Positions 1 through 11,749 of a stretch of DNA of 64,000 nt are shown here, piece by piece. The notes under the pieces are model-generated. The model saw only the letters and a list, made by a program, of their open reading frames with translations. It was not told the DNA's origin and did no database searches. The DNA lies in contig JAYKKI010000090.1 in assembly GCA_039881145.1 (NCBI GenBank), forward strand, positions 8,358,501 to 8,422,500, written 5' to 3'. The translations under genes were made by a program, and so were the position numbers. Each line of letters begins with the position of its first letter. Within the stretch, counting starts at the first letter, position 1. The stretch comes from Druceiella hillmani. Its lineage: Eukaryota > Arthropoda > Insecta > Lepidoptera > Hepialidae.

Positions 1-245
1 TGACGTCACGGTGCTGAATAAATAAATACAGCTACAGAAATCGTCAAACTTGCTACCTTCATTGCAGCTTAAGCCTCCAATACAGGTTAATCTTCCGTAA
101 TTAAAATAATGAACCGCAAGTAAAAATTAGACAAAATGCCGGCATTTAAGCCAGTTCGTACGTACAACAATAAGCGTTTCACGAAAATCACCGCATCTTA
201 GATAGCGCAAAGGAGAAGAATCCCTTGAAAACTTTGTTATTTATA
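1..245. repeat. Segmental repeat z, copy 1
   Basis: This segment aligns on the same strand with 39775-40010. Shared blocks include the stretch around ttgcagctt, the motif acaaaatgcc followed by attt(a)a-ccagttc, and a block reading caccgcat...ta-atagc-caaa. The two copies are clearly diverged by substitutions and small gaps, so the duplication is old. No open frame is shared. It may continue to the left of the window. Confidence 0.7.
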
Positions 246-250
246 TACAT

Positions 251-251
251 A

Positions 252-307
<56 letters not shown>

Positions 308-321
308 ATGTGTGTGTGTGT
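251..321. repeat. Compound (TA)n-(TG)n microsatellite
   Basis: About 40 bp of TA repeats run directly into about 30 bp of TG repeats with one interruption. Such compound tracts usually arise by point mutation and slippage. Confidence 0.95.
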
Positions 322-640
322 CCCGCCCGCCAGATATGTCACAGAAGTTAATTTGTATATTTTCATTATATTATGCGCATTAAGGATAAACTAATAATTT
401 TGGAGTATTTTTTTGAATTGACGATAGCTTTATCCTCAATTCTCTCGAGCTCTTAAAAATTCATGTGTAATTCTCCTTTGGTGCCATAAAAAAATATCTT
501 ACTTATCAACACCAGATATATATTCATTATCAGGGTATAAGTTCCGCATGTACATATTCCGCCTGTAGCTTACCGTGCTGACTATCTAATTGTTTTTATT
601 TAGTATTACACAGCCTTTTACTACTTTTGGGTAGTTAAAT

Positions 641-694
641 ATTGCTGTGAAGTGTATTGTAAGTTTAGGAACATACAATACACTTCACAGCAAT
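641..694. repeat. Perfect 21-bp-arm hairpin
   Basis: Arms 641-661 and 674-694 are exact reverse complements, with a 12-bp spacer. There is no flanking target duplication or transposon-like terminus, so a local inverted copying event is more likely than an inserted element. Confidence 0.9.
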
Positions 695-2756
695 TTTTTT
701 TTTGACCCTTGTCACTCGCGGCTAGACTAACTTGACCGGATCTTTTTCCTGCTAAAGAGTCGTTATTTTGCTACCTTAATTTTTTTTTAAAAGTCGTGTT
801 TTCTTTTTTTTGTAGTAGATTACGATATTTAGTCCTGTACGTTGAAGTGTCGTAGTCTAGGTTCTAGGCATCACATTTACTAGCAGAAGCTATGAGAGCA
901 GCGGCATAACTTGGACTTTCATGATATGATTTCTTCTTTGGTTTAGACTTACACTCTGTATTTACTCGTATATGTCTATATTTAATACAATTGAATCCAG
1001 GAGGACCTTTAGTTAGTTATTTCTTGTTGCCTTTTTTCTTATGGTTAGCATAAAAAGTGTTGCATCACCTTCACTTAATTTAAAAATTTTTTACGACTTT
1101 TGTCTTCGCCGAATCTACATTAATCTTAATACTGGAGCTTTGGATGTTTCATGGATTTATACCAGTCTGGTTGACGGTTGAGTAGTAATGTGCCATTCAT
1201 TCACAATTATTTTTTTCTGTTTATGAGTCATTGCCATTATTTTGCTCACGTATTCCTCTACGTTTTGACATACAAAATTAGATGTATATAAGTCAAGAAA
1301 AAATCCCACACGTGGTGTGACAACCCTGAATCGTCGAAAGCGTACGCCAAGTTTTTACACACTTCCTTGACAGACTTGGTTTTTTGAATGTGGATGTAGT
1401 TTGTCGAATTGACAAGTAGAATTATTTATGATTTCGCTTCCACATTATTCCTTGAATCTACAGGTGCTTCATCTTCTATAAAATCTCAGAGTTCTTTGTG
1501 CTTGAGATAAGTTCTCAATAGGTAGGAGATAAGTTATATAAGTACTCCTGGGCCCATAACACGTGGATTAACACGGATTTAATCAAATTTACCTACTAAT
1601 ACATACTGCACAAGAAATGTCACCGAGCAGAGTGAGTAGCGTGAATGAGCCATAGACAATGTACATTGCTTAGTTCGTTATTTTAACACAAAATATAGAT
1701 GACGCTAATATGCATCAATAAAAGCTCGTAACTTACTATATATTAATATGTTAATAAACAGAACTACAACAGTTTCGTGCATTTAAGGGTATGTAGTACT
1801 TTTTATTAAAATACTTAGGGGGTTCTAGGAAACTGTACTCGATTCCTAATTAAGGGTTTATAATATCATGTGTAATTTATAAATTAAAACATAAATAATT
1901 ATTTACCACAGTCCAGTAGAAGATGTGATCGTAATAATCTCAATTTGTTTATGAAATTGATAGGCATAACTTGAATTTATTTCGGCAAATTGATTTTTTA
2001 GAAAAAAACATATTTTTCTATAATTCGACACCCAGGTAAAAGACTCCTTCCAAGTTTTTAAAGTCAACGAATTAATAAATACACATTTTTAAATCAAGTT
2101 TTTTTTTTGCAAGTATTACTCTCAAACCAGTAGAGCCTAATAAGCCATGATAATTTTCTTTTTAATTTCCTACTACATTCTACTCTTGTGAATACTTTTG
2201 GAATATTATAAAATAGTTATTTAGAAATTTGTGATTGAAAATATTATGTTTTTTGACATTTTACTCGTAACTCTAACGCAGACTGCTATTTTAAAGCGTA
2301 ATATTTCGTAAACGGATTCTGGTATCCTAAACGTGTTCATTATTATTTTTGGGTGCATAAAATAATCAATATTTTTATATCCAATACCCTCATTATTTTT
2401 AAATCTAAGATCGAATGACTACTAGCACAGTGTGGTTGTGAGGTTTTTTATTTCATTATATTCTTAAAAACGAAAAATATTTATTAAAAGAAAATGTGAA
2501 AATATTTAATTTTTCTCCCTTTTAATTATTCAGAATATTAGGCCGAATCACACCAGTGAAATATATTTCATTTAACTGCCTTTATCTCTTTTGGCGCGAC
2601 TTGAGGAAAATACCTTTTATTTGTATTGAAAAAATTAAGCAAACGAAAAATAACTTGGCAAATGAAATAGGTAAATATCCCAAAAATTTGTAAGGAGAAA
2701 GGGTGAAGAAAAACATGAATGAATATTTATTGACGTTAGCCTTTTTTTTGGTTTTT

Positions 2757-2831
2757 ATGTGCCATATAATTATTTTTCCATATAATTATTATGTGCCATA
2801 TAATTATTTTATGGCCATATAATTATTTTTC
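2757..2831. repeat. Four-copy tandem array of a 13-bp motif
   Basis: The motif ccatataattatt occurs four times in 75 bp. The spacing is irregular (short T-runs or atgtg between units). Confidence 0.85.
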
Positions 2832-2876
2832 AACTTTGTATCGCATATCGTGCCCGTATAAGTATTCAAGACGAAA

Positions 2877-2909
2877 TTATAAGATATATATATATAATAT
2901 ATCTTATAA
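2877..2909. repeat. A+T palindrome
   Basis: Arms ttataagatatat (2877-2889) and its reverse complement (2897-2909) flank a 7-bp TA-rich spacer. It is probably a by-product of a short TA microsatellite. Confidence 0.75.
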
Positions 2910-3105
2910 GACAATAAAGGTTTGTATAATTTTGATTTTTTATCCATATATTCTTTGTAATAATCATTAAATTTTACTTCTTAAAAATAAAAGAAAGAGC
3001 GACGCAGGTTCTTTTTGCTTTGCGGTAACATTGTAAAACTCTAAACATAGAGACAATTCTGAATCTACCTTTCATGGAAAAATTAAATACGTATATTTTC
3101 TGAGT

Positions 3106-4495
3106 CAAGATTGAAAACGTCAAAAATAAAAGGAAATCGTGTCTCAAGTTTCTCAGAATCTTATTTTACTGTATAACATATCTTTAATGGTAAGATAAAA
3201 AATATAAAATCAAATGTGTACGGTTAGTGGAGATATTTACAAAAAAATTACAGTAGCAAAATTTTAGCCATATGGCAAAATTAGTTTAAGCGCTACACCA
3301 TCGGTTCCACACCTAGGAAACACGCGCGAAGTTATATATATACGATTGCACTCACCCTCACGCAAACACATAAACAAATGCATATTAGGAAGCACAAACA
3401 CGTATATGCGCATACGCACACACACACACACACACACACATGCACATGCACATACACGCTCGCACCCACTTACATGCACTCACACATACGCACACACGTA
3501 TACACTCATATTGCATACGTGCACCTACACACACAAACACACTCATACACATATAATCACACATTAGGACCCACGTCTGCTCCTACACACACGCGCGTAC
3601 TCACACTCACACATACGCAAACAATTTTAATTTTTACGTAAGTAAAAATGTAGTTTGTGTCAATCAACAAAAAAATTATTAAATTACTTGCAAATTATTT
3701 TTCATAAAGTTAATTTGATACTTGCGTCTTAAACACATATAAGAAAAATATTTAAATTATTTTTCAGGATCACCCTCATATATTACCCAAAAAAATATGT
3801 TAATTGCCTCGTCAATGAAATGCTTATTTTTTATCAAATGAGTGTTGTAATTAAAAACAAGCAAACTGGTCGATGTTTCGGCTTGCAAGCTGCCTTGTTA
3901 CACGGCGCACGATCGCTTGGACGTGAATAATTTTCTCGTCATAAAAGGCTTTAATTTCTCTAGGGAAATGCATGTTTTATTTTATTTATTGAAACATTAC
4001 CTTTGCCACATTTTACCTTTTGGGTTGTAATTATCTTTAACACCAATTACAAGTTGTTTGCTTTCAGGCTAAGACAAGTGAATTGGTCAAATTTTTGATA
4101 CGTAGATAAATTAACAAAACCGGTCAAGCGCGTGTCACACACTAAATCGAATTTTCAGTTGTCTCAAATGATAATATGTAGTATTTTCATATTTTTTCTA
4201 CACTTTGGCTGAAAAATCAAAGTTATTGTGAAAAAAACCATTCATATAACTATTTCTAGAAGTCAATACAATTATATAGTTTTTAAGGTAATTTTATATT
4301 TATTTCATGATATATGAAAGAAATAATTTTTTTATGCTTCAAGTTATAATTGCATTAGAGAACGAATAACAAAAGAATTATTTCCTTGTGATACAAATAA
4401 TTATAATAAATACCGACACAAAAATAAATTTGGAAAACGATAACGCTGTAGTGGCAAGTGAAAAATCAAGCGAAATATTTTAACCACTTGATTAC
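3106..4495. repeat. Segmental repeat a, copy 1
   Basis: Collinear with 52060-53310 on the same strand. Shared landmarks are the run of text before ttagtttaag-g/a-ctacacca, the CA-rich tract, the motif caggat-accc-atatattaccc, ggctttaatttctct-ggaaatgcatgtttta, and agtggcaagtgaaaaatc near the right end. Copy 1 keeps about 140 bp around 3970-4105 that copy 2 lacks. The open frames inside are CA-repeat artefacts. Confidence 0.85.
3350..3625. repeat. CA-rich degenerate microsatellite
   Basis: Contains a pure (CA)n core at about 3417-3440, then interrupted ca/cg/cat repeats. The paralogue at about 52230-52580 keeps the same CA-rich character without identical sequence, so it has turned over by slippage since the duplication. 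Confidence 0.9.
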
Positions 4496-5397
4496 TTTAT
4501 CTTCTTGTAATTCAACAAATCTCATGTTTTTGTTTCTCGTAAAGTTGCTCCTTAAAATTGAAACAACTACTGAATAGGAAAGCACATATATTAAACCCGA
4601 CCTGCACAGTTTTCCCACCACATCAATTAAGTAGAAAGACTTATTTCCCGAGGATTATCGATTAACGTTCAGCGTTTGATTTTACATCGTACGGTTGAAA
4701 ATAAATCGAGACAAGAATGATTTTACAATTTCGTACAATCAACAGAAAAGGGCAGTCGAATTCAATGACATTCATTTTTGAATAACAAAATTGACTATAA
4801 ATCCGTTAAATTCAGTTATAATAGAGTTTAGGTATTAAATCCATATGTAAAATAGAGCTGTTTCGCATTTCTATTTGAATCTTTCCATAATTGAACGTTT
4901 TCATCGACCCCAAATATAATAAGCACGTAACCAAATGAAATATACGTGACTTTTCAATTCATTGACATGCAGTGGTACAAAGAACTAATAATGAATTTTA
5001 GTGGAAACGAAATGCTAATCAATTAAATTCTGATTTAAAAGAGTATCGAAAATCGATAGGAAAGTTAAAGCTACTTCGGCAGTTCGGCGTTATTTCAAAT
5101 AGATTTCCCCAGGTAGAATGTAAAAATGTTGTCAATGAACAATGTGAACAATGCCTTTATTTACCCTTCTTTATGATGCGAATAAATTACAAATACCCAG
5201 AAGTTTAAACATGAATTTTCAATTGTTAATCAAGTACTCCACTTCATTGTGACGAATATGAAGATCAAGTTAAGGAGTGAAGAAATTGTTATTGCAAACT
5301 CTATTTGTTTACAAATGTAATCAACCAAAATATAATCTGTAAACATTAAATATTAATAGAGAACAATTTCCTAAAAATTTTTCTCACTACGAACTTA
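4496..5397. other. A+T-rich stretch, nothing recognised
   Basis: No open frame of note, no repeat partner seen in the window and no transposon motif. Confidence 0.5.
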
Positions 5398-5637
5398 ATT
5401 ACTCGTTTAGTAACAATTAAATGAAACTACGTGATGTAGTATTATTTTAACTGTCTAAGTTCTTTACCACGACCTAGGTTTCGTTGTATTACAACATCTT
5501 CAGGTGGGCTATTAGCAGAGATCATCATTAGGTGGGCTATTGGAAAGTAGAAATAATACTACATCGCGTAGTTTCATTGAATTGTGAATAATGAATTTCT
5601 TAAAAATAAAAGCCAAATATTTTCATTACTCCTCTAG
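5398..5637 (+). mobile_element. Hammerhead fold-back element, copy A
   Basis: Element body at 5411-5624, flanked by 13-bp direct repeats at 5398-5410 and 5625-5637 (11 of 13 identical). The left arm begins caattaaatgaaactacg and contains a minus-strand hammerhead. The right arm keeps only the outer inverted repeat (actacatc-cgtagtttcatt), because its inner part with the second ribozyme is lost. The family-specific tail lies on the right, ending with a degenerate form of the motif gccaaatat. Strand is set by the tail being at the right. No coding capacity. Confidence 0.85.
5467..5507 (-). ncRNA. Hammerhead ribozyme motif, copy A left arm
   Basis: Read on the minus strand: stem I CCAC paired with terminal GTGG; core CTGAAGA; one extra T; stem II GTTGT/ACAAC with loop AAT; GAAA; stem III ACC/GGT closed by TA; then GTC, after which cleavage would occur. 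All invariant core positions are present. The unpaired T between the core and stem II is the main departure from the consensus. Confidence 0.72.
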
Positions 5638-6009
5638 GAACGTATCAACAATAACACTTTAACGGATATTTTTGTAAGAAATATGTATGGGAAATTTGCA
5701 CCTTGAATAAAAAAGCGATCAAGTACTTGTTTGACCCCATTGTGAAAGAATTTTATAAGAAAATATCAGGCAAGATGTGTAGGAAACTAACATTAATTAA
5801 ATTTTTTTAACTTTATTTATCCATTATTATATATGCTTAAATCACTATATAACTTGATTTATGTAACAGACTTCGTTATACTCAACAGACATAAGAGAAA
5901 TACGGAAATGATTTTTACTCATTAACTTCTATGGAAAATTCCTTACGATAATTTCTTTCTATAGACAGGAAAATAAAATAAACGATTGATATTCAAATCT
6001 TTTTAAACT

Positions 6010-6220
6010 ACGGTAATAAGATATTGAATATATTTGGCTTTAATTTTGTAGAAACTCATTATACTTAATTTTTCACAACTAAATTTTTACAAATTGCGCA
6101 CCTGAAGATGTTGTCATACAACAAAACCTAGGTCGTGATAGAGATTTTATATAAAGCAGAAATAATACCGCATCACGTAGTTTCATTTAGTTGTGAAAAA
6201 TTAAATAACGGTAATAAGAT
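6010..6220 (-). mobile_element. Hammerhead fold-back element, copy B
   Basis: Body at 6023-6207 between perfect 13-bp direct repeats acggtaataagat (6010-6022 and 6208-6220). The tail is on the left (attgaatatatttggc...), so the copy is inverted relative to copy A. The inner left arm is deleted and the right arm retains one ribozyme-like segment. It shares outer-arm variants with copy E (cattag/atac before a T-rich stretch), which suggests a subfamily. Confidence 0.85.
6098..6138 (+). ncRNA. Decayed hammerhead motif, copy B
   Basis: Same 41-nt architecture, but the GAAA after stem II reads AAAA, so the invariant G is lost, and one stem I pair is broken (GCAC with GTGA). Predicted inactive. 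Confidence 0.6.
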
Positions 6221-6349
6221 CCGTAAAAATGTAGTGTGAAAACCCAATAGCCAAAGTTTTGTAACTTAATAACCGCTAAAACTAGAAAATTAAAATTTAA
6301 TCAATTGCTTTATGTTGTATTGTGTGATCGATTGCTAATTCTTATAAAT

Positions 6350-6950
6350 AGGAAAATGAGCTAAAAAGTTGGAAAAAGTAAATGTATTTTATATGTGGCC
6401 CATGCGATCTGTTGATGACCGCTGACTATTTGGCTTTGTGCGATACTGTTAGTTATTTGTGATATTGAAATTAAGCCAGTTTACAGATTGGCAAAATAAT
6501 CGATCGATATGGAGGAGAAATTGAATTCTATAAAATTCCATTTTTAAGTTTATTTCGTTTCCAGTACCGTCAATAATTAATTTAGTTCAATTATTAGCAT
6601 GCTTAGGCTATTACTATTTAGTTCAATCAACATGATCACGTTTAGGTCATTACATACATTTAGGTTATTGTTATTTAATTAAATCAAATATGGACACACC
6701 CATTTCTATTCCAATAGCTTCACGATGTAATTATTTTATCGACCAGAATTCAGGCGTCAACCAGACAACTCACTTGCCTTCCAATGTTTAACGGAACATA
6801 TATTAGTGGGAGTAAAATGTTGATATATCACGGTTCTCTAAATATGAAAGAATAATTTTGGCAAAGCCAATTCAGTTCAGTGACGTTTAATATCTGATTG
6901 CCTCGAGCGCGAAGATAAAAGCTTAGATAAGTGTTTCACTTATGAAACAC
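6350..6950. repeat. Segmental repeat b, copy 1
   Basis: Collinear with 61795-62315. Shared blocks include ccgtcaataattaatttagt, the ctctaaatatgaaagaat block, aattcagttcagtga and gcgaagataaaagcttag. It has no coding content. The copy ends in a perfect hairpin that copy 2 lacks. Confidence 0.85.
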
Positions 6951-6960
6951 TTATCTAAGC
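6921..6960. repeat. Perfect 18-bp-arm hairpin, absent from paralogue
   Basis: Arms 6921-6938 and 6943-6960 are exact reverse complements around a 4-bp loop. In the paralogue (about 62293-62330) the left arm is conserved, but the following bases are unrelated to the right arm. Confidence 0.9.
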
Positions 6961-7772
6961 TGTGTCCCTTTATTTATTTATTCTGAATGAATATAAACAT
7001 GTACATATGCAACACTATATATTACCCCCCCTTTGTATATATTAAGGTCTTATTAATTATGGCATATTTCATTAGCTTAAAATTACAAATAATTTAAATA
7101 TGTTAGGAGATTATGATATTTTTGCGACTGTCATACTGAGTTAAGTTCGTTGAACAGAAAATTTTAAGTAATTAATGTAATTTATTAAATAGAAATAATT
7201 TATAAAAATAGTTATTATAGAACTTGACAGACAAATTAACTAGTACAAGAGCAAGACCAAACCATAGACGTCAATATGTCAACATCAATGTACAAAAAAA
7301 TAATTAATGTTCTTTGCAAAAAAGGACTTATTTTTATAATAGAAAAACGGTTTCAATAAAACTATGGGTAGTAAATTTTTTTATAAATTGAAATTTTTGT
7401 GTGTGCTAGCAAACGGAAATAATAGGACAAAGAAATTAAAAATTGGGTATAATCCTTTTAATACTTTTTATAATTTTTTATATAATTCCTACATTACCGT
7501 AAATTAATAATAACATTATATAAAAATGTTTTAAATTATTAACGACCACCTGGAATGTTACCAGGAATAATGTAATTTTATATCAATTTTTAGCGCACTG
7601 TACATCCTTTGTAGAATTTAATAGTAAACCTTATATAAATAGATTCATTCGAGTATTTACAAAACTTATCACATTTAACAAAAAAAAACAGTTTGTAATA
7701 AACGAAGATAGAAGAGAAAGGTGCCATCATCTTCTCAATCACGATGCCGCTGACAGGCCCGCTGAGAATCAT

Positions 7773-7926
7773 GGTCATCAAGTAGTACTGTCAGGATTTG
7801 TAACCCACCGATCAGGTTGTACTATCAGGAGCTAAGTAATTACCGAATAAGATCCTGGTTATCATAGGATATCAAAGGCAAAGTAACCCGTCCATCAAGT
7901 GGTATTGTCAGAGGCTAAATAGTGCC
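7773..7926 (+). repeat. Imperfect three-fold tandem repeat
   Basis: Three related units of about 35 bp start near 7773, 7807 and 7889. Each has the pattern atca-g-g/t-gta-t-tcag followed by gctaa-ta in the last two. It sits just left of repeat c. Confidence 0.65.
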
Positions 7927-8375
7927 TACCCTACATAGGTGCACTATCTGCTTTCCGTTAGTCCAACTCTTTCTGCTTCCTGTTAGTTTGATAAATTCCT
8001 GCAAAGAAATAGTCCATATCATATCGCTTCATCGCATGAGCAATCACACGCAGGTCCTGGTGCTCTCTTCTGCACCCTGCACGAAAAGGCGCTCTATGGA
8101 ACTCTAGCTCTCGTTCCGCAGTGGGATGTGGCCAAAAAAATTGAGTATCTAAAAATGCACTATGGTCGATCGACGCTGCTTGATGCTGAGCATTTAGGGT
8201 GTAGTATTTCAAATCTGGCGTAAATTTAATATGGAAGAGAGAAAAAGAGACGAAAATAGGCTAATCGCAGCGAAATTTCAATTAATTTTTATTCGAAATA
8301 AGTATTGAATCAAGTAAAAAGTTGACATATTCTGTGTAAATATAAAATAGGAAAGCTTTGAAAATAATAAGCTTT
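7927..8375. repeat. Segmental repeat c, copy 1 (empty site)
   Basis: Aligns with 63285-64000. Shared text includes gca-cct-cacga-a-ggcg, ctcgttccgcagtg, atggtcgat-gacgctg, gagac-aaa-aggctan-cgcag and aactttgaaaat-nataag. A third partial copy is at about 24985-25075. Reading the minus strand gives an 84-codon open frame, but the other copies do not keep it open, so I do not call it a gene. This copy lacks the 225-bp insert and the 103-bp duplication seen at 63.5-63.9 kb. Confidence 0.8.
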
Positions 8376-8379
8376 TATC

Positions 8380-10714
8380 GAATATTTTGAATAATCATAT
8401 TCGATCATATCATAAAAAATATAAGATTCGAAAAATTTTAGATTGGGTGGAAGAATTTTCTCAATACGACAATGTGTGACACCAAAATCATAATGAAATT
8501 TATAAGACGCCAAAACCATAAGTCAAAAGTATGAGGGAAACAGGTCAGTGTAAACGATTAGTAGGTAGAAAAATTATAGACAAAAAAAAACAGAAATACG
8601 TAAAGTTCTTTATTACAAAACGCCAAGTTCAATACCCACGCGATATTTTACTTCTAAATATTTTATCGGCAATTGACTCGAACCTCATCTCACGTTAACT
8701 TTCTACTTGTCTTGAATCTGCTGAAATGACTACCAATTTACTTATTCGAGGAAAAGAAACATCCGAAAAAGATATGGCGTTACCGAAATAGAACATAGTT
8801 TTGATGCGAAATATCATTCGGCCAGCTTCGAGTCTTGTAGGATTTTTCTAATTTTATTCGGCCAGCTTCGCGTGTTGTCGGCTGATGGAATTATAAAATT
8901 AAAAATACCTTTTCTGTATTTTGCTAAGAAATATTTATGTGGTAAAAATAAAAAAGTTACATTAATATTTTATTACGAACAATTATCTAAATATTTGTTT
9001 TTTCGTTTTCGATTTATTCAAATAAAAATATTTCAATATTTACACAAACATTAAAAAAATTTAGATGTTTCACATTTGCCAGTTGTACCATGATGGCACA
9101 CAATTTTTTTTAAAAGCTGGTATTTTTTAAAACACAAAAACCAAACAAGGTACGAATTGACAGTTAGAAAGGTGAAAAAAAAAAAATTAAGATCATAACA
9201 CAAACCAGAGAAGCCACCTTCAAGACGCGCATTTATTGTATTTTTAATGTATCAAATATTGTTAATGTTACATAAAAATAACAGTAAAAATCTAACGCAT
9301 TTCGGTAATATATTTTCAGAAATTGTTATAAAAAATAATCAATGTCGATCGTTTTTCTTTCTTTTGCGGTAGCCAAAGTTTTAATATTTGGATGGTAACT
9401 TTAAAGCAAGCAAGTGTTCGAACAAAATTTTATTTTAGTTTATACACCTTGCAGTATCTGGGTTGTATTATATGTGAATAGGCTTGTTATAAGGAATTTA
9501 AAAATATTTTTTTCAGATGTCCGAATAATATCATTACAAAAATGAACTGAAATTTATAAGAAAATGTTTGCACCTACTTCTGAAATTACTGAACCAAAAA
9601 TGACAAAGTATACAAGGTTGTTACAATTAAACTACATGGTTACAAACATATTATGGCGATTATCCTAGGTCTTTTAGTTCTTTTTTTCCTTTAGATAATA
9701 ACAATATTTTTATTCCATTAAAAATATACTATGTAATACATTAATAAATTGAAAAATAATATGTATATTTACAAATAATTTAACAGAAACTTTGTACGCT
9801 TAAATGTTTAAACTTTTATTTATATTTAAGTAACGCTGGTTGCGTGACAAGTAAATGTCGGTTCGAGCTATTCAGATTATTTTCGATAATTTTGATATGT
9901 TTTTATCAATTAAAACGAAACACATATTCCTGATTGCGGTAATAACTTAGTACGTTATTTAAATAGTTTCTTTAACTTTCGTTTCCTTCTTTATGTGGAA
10001 CCCACAATATTTTATAATTTGTTTAATGAATATTTCGCGTGAAAACATTATTCGGACTATAAATTAAAGTCGACATAAATATCCTGTTACAATATTGTAG
10101 TTAATGTTGAAGTCATGGTTAAGCATACAGAGATTATGACGGCTCAAATATAATTGTTAATAAAAAATAATTGGGAAAAGGCCTTCAGTAGAAAAAGATT
10201 GCTCTTCAGATCATGCGATGACACCGAACAATAGAACTCATTTTCAACTGCATTTTCTGCATATGTGTAGAAAATTAAATATTTTATTATATGCAATGAA
10301 ACGAGAATTCAACACAATATATCGATTTTATGGTGGAATTCGAATGCCAGAACAGTACTGTACCGGATATTTTTAGGTTTTACCTGTTGAAAGTATATAA
10401 TATTGCGAGTACATTTAAGTAAAGATGGGTTGACAAGTCGATATCACCTTTCCCGTAAATTGTATTTTAAAATTTATATAGCTAAATAGAAAAATATAAA
10501 ATTAATAATTCTCATAATGAAGCGTTTTATTTTAATTTCAAATTATATTGAATGATTTATACAGTTATATAAAATGTAACGAACAGAAAAATATTTTCCA
10601 TATATATATGTTGGACTAATTGCTCTAGATATTACACTCTTCAATCAATTGTTGTTTAATAGATTAAACCTGGTCTCTATGTCTAGAGTTAATCAATCAT
10701 AAGAAGAGAAGAAA
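8380..10714. other. A+T-rich stretch without genes
   Basis: No protein motif seen. It holds a short direct duplication: a block reading attcggccagcttcg at 8816-8837 recurs at 8856-8880. The rest is unique A+T-rich sequence. Confidence 0.5.
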
Positions 10715-11575
10715 AATATTTGTATATAACTTCATTCGGTAATAAAAGCAAACATAAATTAATTTTAAACTGAATACGGAATTACAATACAAATATTTAC
10801 ATAAATTGGAATGGGAAAACGACAAGAAAACAGAAGAAATAGGAGGTTACGAAACGTAAAACTTTGCAGACGGCTTTGAAGATATTTATGAAGGTTAATT
10901 TCCCGGTGTCAGGATTCACTTGATTGCAAAGTTGTATACTTACACAGTAACTGACTTTTCGTTAAGTTTAGAAGGTTATTTGGGAATTGGATGGGCGACT
11001 AAGTTTTATAACGTGGCCAAGGTCATAGGCATACAAGTCTCTTATTGATTCGATGGATTCGAGCTAAAGAAAAGTCTTCTTATGGATACAGATATATTAG
11101 GTTAAGTATCAAATAATAAAAAATATAAATGGGTGAACTATTCAAGAGTATTTCGTAAATAAATATATGTTTTGCCCTTTAATGACGTCATCGGTACATC
11201 TCAGATCGGTTTTCATGTGACACTAAATTCACCGGCGTTTGTTCAATAGTATCCACATTAGATCAGTGGTGTAACTGTAACGCATGTTATTAAGAGACAG
11301 AATATTAATGGGTGGTTTGTCTGCTGAGCAATTATTTCACAAATAAATTTATGAAATCCTTAGGAAATTTTTCCGTATTTGCAATATTGTTTAACATTTT
11401 TCATAATTCTCATGTTTTGTTAAGAGGTTCCCTAGTTTAGAGGTGTTATATTATTAATTAGTGGCCATTATACATATCTAGCTACAATACTACGTATGTA
11501 ATTCATAATTTAAAAAATTGTCGCTTTCAGTATTATTTATTAAAATTATGTGACATTACATTATTTGATCCAATG
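10715..11575. repeat. Segmental repeat d, copy 1
   Basis: Collinear with 53340-54195. Landmarks are tttgaagatat-tatgaaggtta, ggtgtcaggattca, tctcttattgattcg-tgg, attcgagctaaag, ggcgtttgttcaatagtatc, taattctcatgttt-gttaag and ttgtcgctttca-tattatt. In copy 1 the fragment lies 6 kb from repeat a, while in copy 2 it directly follows repeat a. Confidence 0.85.
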
Positions 11576-11670
11576 ACTTTGTAAGTTATATTCTCATAAA
11601 ATAAACAAAAAAGTGGCTCCGGGTAGCGTTCATCTATGGTCAGTAAAGAAAGATACATAGGGTAAAGAAA

Positions 11671-11697
11671 GCGCGCGCGCGCACACACACACACACG

Positions 11698-11742
<45 letters not shown>
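11671..11742. repeat. Compound (GC)n-(CA)n-(TA)n microsatellite
   Basis: Twelve bases of GC repeat pass into about 15 of CA repeat and then about 44 of TA repeat. A pure (TA)n tract also follows the paralogous segment at 54235. Confidence 0.95.
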
Positions 11743-11746
<4 letters not shown>

Positions 11747-11749
11747 ACA

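Larger units (their letters stand above)
322..3105. other. A+T-rich stretch without genes
   Basis: No open frame above 60 codons and no recognisable protein motif on either strand. It holds a perfect hairpin at 641-694, a short tandem array at 2757-2831 and an A+T palindrome at 2877-2909. Otherwise nothing is recognised. Confidence 0.6.

Noticed and set aside
1..8. Perfect TGACGTCA (CRE-like) palindrome; another near 11184
   Set aside because: Neither is kept in the paralogous copies, and no promoter or gene is near.
3350..3625. CRISPR-like or telomeric array
   Set aside because: The repeats are simple CA-type microsatellites without spacers; no telomeric TTAGG run is present.
7958..8212. 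84-codon frame within repeat c with Arg/Glu-rich text
   Set aside because: The two other copies of the repeat do not keep the frame open, so the repeat itself explains it.
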